A DNA stretch of 64,000 nucleotides from Prunella strophiata (lineage: Eukaryota > Chordata > Aves > Passeriformes > Prunellidae). The notes below the pieces were generated by a model, which was not told where the DNA came from, made no database searches, and saw only the letters and a list, made by a program, of their open reading frames with translations. This document shows, piece by piece, positions 59,601-64,000 of the stretch. The DNA lies in NCBI GenBank assembly GCA_036583965.1, contig JAZBQD010000025.1, positions 16,436,509 through 16,500,508 on the forward strand. Reading direction: 5' to 3'. Each line of letters opens with the position of its first letter. Position 1 is the stretch's first letter. Made by a program: the position numbers and the translations under genes.

Positions 59601-62142
59601 ACAGGTCTGGCAGCATTGCAACAGTTTGGATACTGGGCTGCATCCTAGTGGAAGTGGGTTTCTGAAGTGTCTCCTAAGGCAGAACTGAAGCAAGAGCAAA
59701 TCCTCATTGCTTTTGGCTACTTTGTATCTTCCTGTGGGAATGCAGATGACTTGGGCATGAGGACTCTGGTTCTCTTGAGAGTAAGTTCTGTTCTCTGCCC
59801 AAGAGTCTTGTCCAGGGATGATTTGCCCTTGTGAATACTGCTCCATCTTCTCTTGTCACTGTCATGCAGATATCATTTGATCAAGAGCAGTGAGAGAAGC
59901 AGTCGTTGCCTGCAGCTGCTCAGTCTTTGTTTCTCTCCTAATGTTTTTCTTTTGTCATGGGGTAATTGTAGACTTGGGAAAAGGGAATGATTTCCCAGCA
60001 TTAGAAATTATGATCTTTTCACTGATAATGAAACTAATTTTCTTGCCAGAAAATGTTCACCCCTGCACTGCCTCCAGACATCCTTGTGAATTTCTATATT
60101 AACCTGAACAAGCTGTGCCTCACTGTCTACCAGCTCCACGTGATGCAGCCCAGCACAACCAAGGTGATGTCTGCTATCTCCTGAGCCTTGTTGAGTTTCC
60201 TCTCCTTATGTCCCTCTGTGAGGAGGAGATCACACTGCTACCTGGTGCAATGTTACATTCATAAGATAATGCAGAAATAAGTTCAGCTGGTACTAAGTGT
60301 CTGGGTTTAGGTCTGCTGCACACAGAACACTGGCTCTAAATCTAGTTCAGGGGATGTCTGCTTAGCCCAGAAAAGCATACCAGTGCTCTGGAGTAAGCCA
60401 TTTTTTACCACATACTTTAAATACAGTTTGATAATTTTGTGTCAGTTTGGAAGGGCGCTGTTATATTAATCCAGTTTACATCTGAGTATCATCTTGGGTT
60501 TCCTCATGGAGTTTTGATGGATACTTTTCTGCTTCACCTGTTGCAAGGGTCAACTTGATGTCCTGTAAAAACAGCGTTAAACTCTTAAGCTTTATGAAAT
60601 GCAGTCCTTCCATAAGGAAGGTTTTCCTAAAAATCTATATTTTGTTTTTCTTCTGGATCTTCTCATCTTATTTCTGTAGTGATAAAAATTGTAGCTACAT
60701 GGAACTCAGCCAATGAAGGAATGAACTCCTTTCATGAAGAGGCAGGAAGGATTCTAACAAAAGGGATTCCATATTGATGGTGTGTCCCAGGCAAATAGAG
60801 CATGGGTGTTTCTTGATGTCAGGCTACTGAAAGTGTAAGCCTTAAATGTCTTTCTTCTAAGTAGTTTGTTTACCACATCAAAATCCTAATGACCTTTTCC
60901 TTCTCTAGAGCTTCAAGCCTGCTGGAGGGTCTGTTTTGCACAACCCTGGGGCCATGTTGTAAGTACAGTCACTACAAGGGTAGTGTACCTGGATAGCAGG
61001 TGTTGGTATGTCTTGAGGGTGAAATCCAAACAGCTGTGTGCAGTTTCCATTGTAGCATCTCTGAAGTGGAGAGGCTGGACTGAGTCACTTGCTGTGCCTG
61101 TGAATGCTCTGTTGTGTCTCTTTAATGACTTGGTCCTAAAGGCCAAAATATGTGAATTTCCAGGATTTGGCCCATCTAGACAGTACCATGAGTTTCTCTA
61201 GAGATGAGAGTTTACAGTGAAAGTTACTGTTTGATTATTGGCATTGCCATCTGTATTCCCTGCCTCTGTGTTTATCTGGAATGAAGGGAAATTCGTAACT
61301 TCACTCTTTAGCTTAACTATCAGTCTGGTCAGAGGTGGACTTGAGTGTTTGCATTCTTTAACTTTGCCAGCTGCTGATTTAAATGTGATACAAAACATCA
61401 TAATCTCTCTTATGGGAATGTAGGACACTTGAGTTGTATGCTGTTGTGTGTGAAGCTGTGCTCTTTTCCCCCCCTCCAGTGAGTTTGGCAGCCAGCGATA
61501 TGAAGTCTGCCATGTCCATAAAGTGGAATGTGTTGTCCCATGGTTAAATGATGCCCTTGTCTTCTTCACAGTTTCACTACAGCTTTGCCAGCAACTGAAG
61601 GACAAGGTAATGACCTTGAAAAAGGGGCTTTGTTTTTAACTCTGGATTTTGAGAGGACCTCAGATCTAATCTGATGTTATTCTATTCAGCTTGCTAAAAA
61701 TAAGGGATGAGTGAGTGTTCTGGAGCCAGGGAGATGGCTGGCACTGCCTAGCAAGCAGCCTTAGGATAAGTATAGTGGTGTGGCAGATGTCTGCTGAGCT
61801 GGTGACTAGATGGAAAGGAACAAGCAGACCACTTCCATGTTCTCAGTCGTGAGGTGGATGAAACAAAACTGTCAACCTAGATTCCAATAGATCAATGCTC
61901 AGTTCCAGCTCTGCAGCTGTCAGCTTGAGCAAGTAACTTTGTGCTTCTTGAGTGACAGCAGCAAACAAACCTGCCCTTCAGTAGTGTGGTGCTGAAGTGT
62001 GTAATGCTGTGAAGCTAAGTCCTCCCTTACACATTATGTGCTCCTTTTTTTGTGGTCCAAGGGGTATAGGAACTTACGTGCTTTTGTTCTTGCTTTCCAG
62101 ATCTCCGTTTTCTCCAGTTACTGGAACTACAGGCCATATTAA
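50014..62142 (+). CDS. ROGDI: Protein rogdi homolog, RAVE complex subunit
   Basis: The vertebrate counterpart of yeast Rav2. It works with DMXL1/2 and WDR7 in the RAVE-like complex that promotes V-ATPase assembly; loss in humans causes Kohlschutter-Tonz syndrome. Eleven exons: 50014-50055, 52512-52583, 53859-53941, 55210-55264, 55790-55870, 58195-58290, 59474-59572, 60050-60163, 60909-60958, 61480-61606, 62101-62142 (TAA). They total 861 bases, or 286 residues (human 287). Recognised segments: [71 protein letters not shown], and the end [11 protein letters not shown]. The start chosen is the first ATG in [14 protein letters not shown]; Met5 is an in-frame alternative. The exon 8 donor GTGATG is weak at position +5. 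The middle segment in exon 3 ([12 protein letters not shown]) varies relative to human. Confidence 0.98.
50056..52511 (+). other. ROGDI: ROGDI intron 1
   Basis: The first 550 bases belong to the CpG-rich promoter block. A CR1 fragment occupies about 50985-51290. A C-rich patch is at about 51864-51890. No other gene was recognised. Confidence 0.75.
50985..51290 (+). mobile_element. CR1 LINE 3' fragment, forward orientation
   Basis: The sequence includes 'gaaaagtttcttcattcaga', 'gggtggtcaggcactggaat', 'aggctccccagggcagtggt', and near its end 'tgatccttgtaggtcccttc', closing with ATTCTATGATC at about 51278-51288. This is the classic CR1 3' module and tail, truncated at the 5' side and reading with ROGDI. 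Confidence 0.92.
52584..53858 (+). other. ROGDI: ROGDI intron 2
   Basis: A 1.3 kb intron, GTGAGG donor and CTTGGGCAG acceptor. Nothing recognisable beyond splice signals. Confidence 0.75.
53942..55789 (+). other. ROGDI: ROGDI introns 3 and 4
   Basis: Two introns flank the 55-base exon 4 (55210-55264). No RNA gene or repeat family was recognised. Confidence 0.7.
55871..58194 (+). other. ROGDI: ROGDI intron 5
   Basis: A 2.3 kb intron without recognisable genes or repeats. The open frames at 57373-57672 and 55908-56201 (- strand) have no family resemblance. Confidence 0.7.
58291..61479 (+). other. ROGDI: ROGDI introns 6-9
   Basis: Four introns (about 1.18, 0.48, 0.75 and 0.52 kb) separate exons 7-10. 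Nothing other than splice signals was recognised in them. Confidence 0.7.
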
Positions 62143-62975
62143 TTCTCTGTGGAATGGTCTAAGCCTTTACAGTACTTCAAGTGTCTCTCTGTTCTCTCAT
62201 GCCAGCTGAGTCCAGGTCAGCCTGAGGAGTGCTGGGGTTCACTGCCAGATGCCCTGCACAGGGTCAGTGTACCCAGAGACACAGCTTTAGTAACCTTGTC
62301 TGGGATTGCTGCATAAGCAGGGCAATAAGTAGTGCTGTGTGGTTGGCAGGAGCTTCCATTGGTCCCTCTTGTGCATTGAGTGGCTGACACTTCCCAAGCC
62401 CCTGATGAGTCACACAGGTCTGTTAAAAGGGATAGGTGCTCTGGACCACCCTTACTAACTAGATCTGTGCATTGTGCTGTAACTAACTCCTTGACTGTGA
62501 AGTGGCTTGGAAGGGGGGAAAACAGATTAACTTAACACACCTCTTAAAAGGTAGGGCATGTTGCTCCCTGTAGTGAAATACGTTTCTCTTACCTGGTCCA
62601 GCTGTGCTTATAACTAACCCTGAGTGACTCCCTCCCCTGCCTGTTCTACCCATTCCCATGTTACTAAATCCCCTTTGGGGATGCTCTTACTTGCTGCTTT
62701 TTGAATACTTTCCCCCATCATCCAGCATCAATGTGATAATTATTTTTTTCCTAAGCCCTAGTTGGGCCAATTGGTCTTTTCCAGGTTTAGTATCTTGTTT
62801 TCACTGCCAGCCTTTGGAGTTGCCTTGGTGTACCTTGTGCAGTCTTTCATCTTGTCATTAAATGCAAAGTGAGTACCATGTTGCTACTATGATTTGCTGC
62901 CAGTGGGTGCTACAATGTGTAACTCATACCTTTAGCCACTGCTAACTGTGAAATAAAGAAGCTCATACCTGCAGT
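62143..62975 (+). other. ROGDI: ROGDI 3'UTR
   Basis: It runs from the TAA to just past AATAAA at 62952-62957, about 0.8 kb. No further coding sequence was seen in it. Confidence 0.65.
62952..62957 (+). terminator. ROGDI: AATAAA polyadenylation signal, ROGDI 3' end
   Basis: The only canonical AATAAA I found within 1 kb of the ROGDI stop, in 'gtgaaataaagaagctc'. It is followed by 'gtgcttatgtgggctgtg', a GT-rich downstream element. Confidence 0.7.
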
Positions 62976-64000
62976 GCTTATGTGGGCTGTGAAAGAATGA
63001 GTATCTTCAGATTCTGTGCTCTCTCACAAGTGAATGGCTGTTCTTGGTTATGCATGCTGGGATGTCTTTTGTTTTACTGGGGAGGACAGTAGTGGAGGCA
63101 CTACTAGCTGGGCAGCTCTTCAAAGGCTGAGCCTGTTTGCATGCCTCAGCCCAGTGCTGTGTGATACTTGAAATACTACCTGAAGTAGTTTTCCAAACAT
63201 GCCTTGACAGTCATGTTTGGAAGAGGCTGTAGGCATTCAGACTGGGGTGGGTTCACAGAGTCATTCAGAACATCTCTGGCAGAGTGGAAAGTCTCCAGGT
63301 CCCCGTTTAGGATCTTCTCAGGAAGCTGCCACCTACTCACATGGCTCTGTTGCCCTTGGAAGTCTTTTGCAACCTTCTCATACACCTTTTTGTGAACAGG
63401 TGTGTGTAAATGCTCCCAGATTTTACTTGGTTCTGAATAGCCTCGAGAAACAGTGAAAGGAACAGCTGCTCTGACAGGAAGGGTGATGGAGAGCATGGGC
63501 AGCTGGGTTCCTCTCCCACATCTACTACTCAAGAGCTGGCAGGGGCAATGTGATGAAAGAAGTAAAAATTCCAAGGGATGAGATCCCAATCAGTGACAAA
63601 GTTTGGGCTCAAGAGACCTGGTTTTGCTAATGAGGGTTTGGTAAGGGAATGGCTGGGAGAGTTGTTCCAAATACGTAGTTGGTGGGGTTAACAAAAAGCC
63701 CCAGACAAAGCCTTAGTAGTGGCAGGCAGCATGTCATGTATGCCAGGCATGCTCCAGGCCAGTACAGCCAAGCTCCTGTGGCAAGGGAAGGTCAGTAGAG
63801 GTGGTGTAAGGGGGATAGATGGCTGTGCTGGACGGGGACAACAGAGGCCCTGCTGATCTAACCGGAGAGGAACAGGGAGAAGAGGGGCTGACAAGGAACA
63901 GGCAGTCTGTGCTCACTGCTGCTCTCAGGGCTGGTGGGGTGGAGGGTGTCTCTGATTGATGCAGTAAAAGTAGCTCAGTTGCTCTGCAGGGACACAGGGC
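62976..64000. other. Intergenic sequence right of ROGDI
   Basis: No gene was recognised. A 137-codon open frame on the - strand (63176-63589) is the longest here but matches no family known to me and faces other open frames on the opposite strand. Confidence 0.5.

Noticed and set aside
63176..63589. A 137-codon open frame on the minus strand right of ROGDI
   Set aside because: No similarity was recognised, and open frames on the opposite strand overlap it. A database search could overturn this.

Overview
The window is nuclear DNA of an amniote, most likely a bird. Coding exons are spliced with ordinary GT-AG introns and their products are close to human orthologues. Introns are short for an amniote. 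CR1-type retroposon fragments lie on both strands, and gene starts sit in CpG-rich blocks. A passerine or other neoavian species is plausible, but I cannot fix the species from sequence alone.

Four protein-coding genes are present. (1) Positions 1-15545, + strand: the 3' half of MAPK8IP3 (JIP3), 13 coding exons encoding the last 574 residues, followed by a 2.7 kb 3'UTR. (2) 18510-20491, - strand: complete three-exon MRPS34 (mitoribosomal protein mS34, 212 aa), converging on MAPK8IP3. (3) 22436-48865, + strand: complete 16-exon GLYR1 (NPAC/NP60, 553 aa), a chromatin reader and catalytically dead dehydrogenase that is the cofactor of the LSD2/KDM1B demethylase. (4) 50014-62970, + strand: complete 11-exon ROGDI (286 aa), a RAVE-complex subunit linked to V-ATPase assembly. 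GLYR1 and ROGDI are in tandem, as in human. The four genes do not form a pathway; they are independent housekeeping or neuronal genes.

Between MAPK8IP3 and MRPS34 lies a clean 438 bp solo LTR (17195-17632) with TGTA/TACA ends and a 6 bp target-site duplication. In human, NME3 sits between these two genes; I saw no NME3 exon here. Between MRPS34 and GLYR1 (20.6-22.4 kb) is a CpG-rich divergent-promoter interval. It joins two segments that are about 3 Mb apart on human 16p13.3, so it carries a rearrangement junction on one of the two lineages.

The most striking non-coding feature is in that interval: 14 uninterrupted units of CCCCGG (GGGGCC on the - strand) at 22157-22240. This is the same hexanucleotide as the human C9orf72 ALS/FTD repeat. 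All six reading frames run open through it, giving PA, PR, GP, GA and GR dipeptide runs. Other notable structures are a perfect 32 bp inverted repeat with an 11 nt loop in GLYR1 intron 3 (27893-27967), a short imperfect hairpin at 30504-30556, a 51-base T run at 47017-47067, and two CACGTG boxes exactly 20 bp apart in the GLYR1 promoter. The rest is ordinary intron and intergenic sequence.
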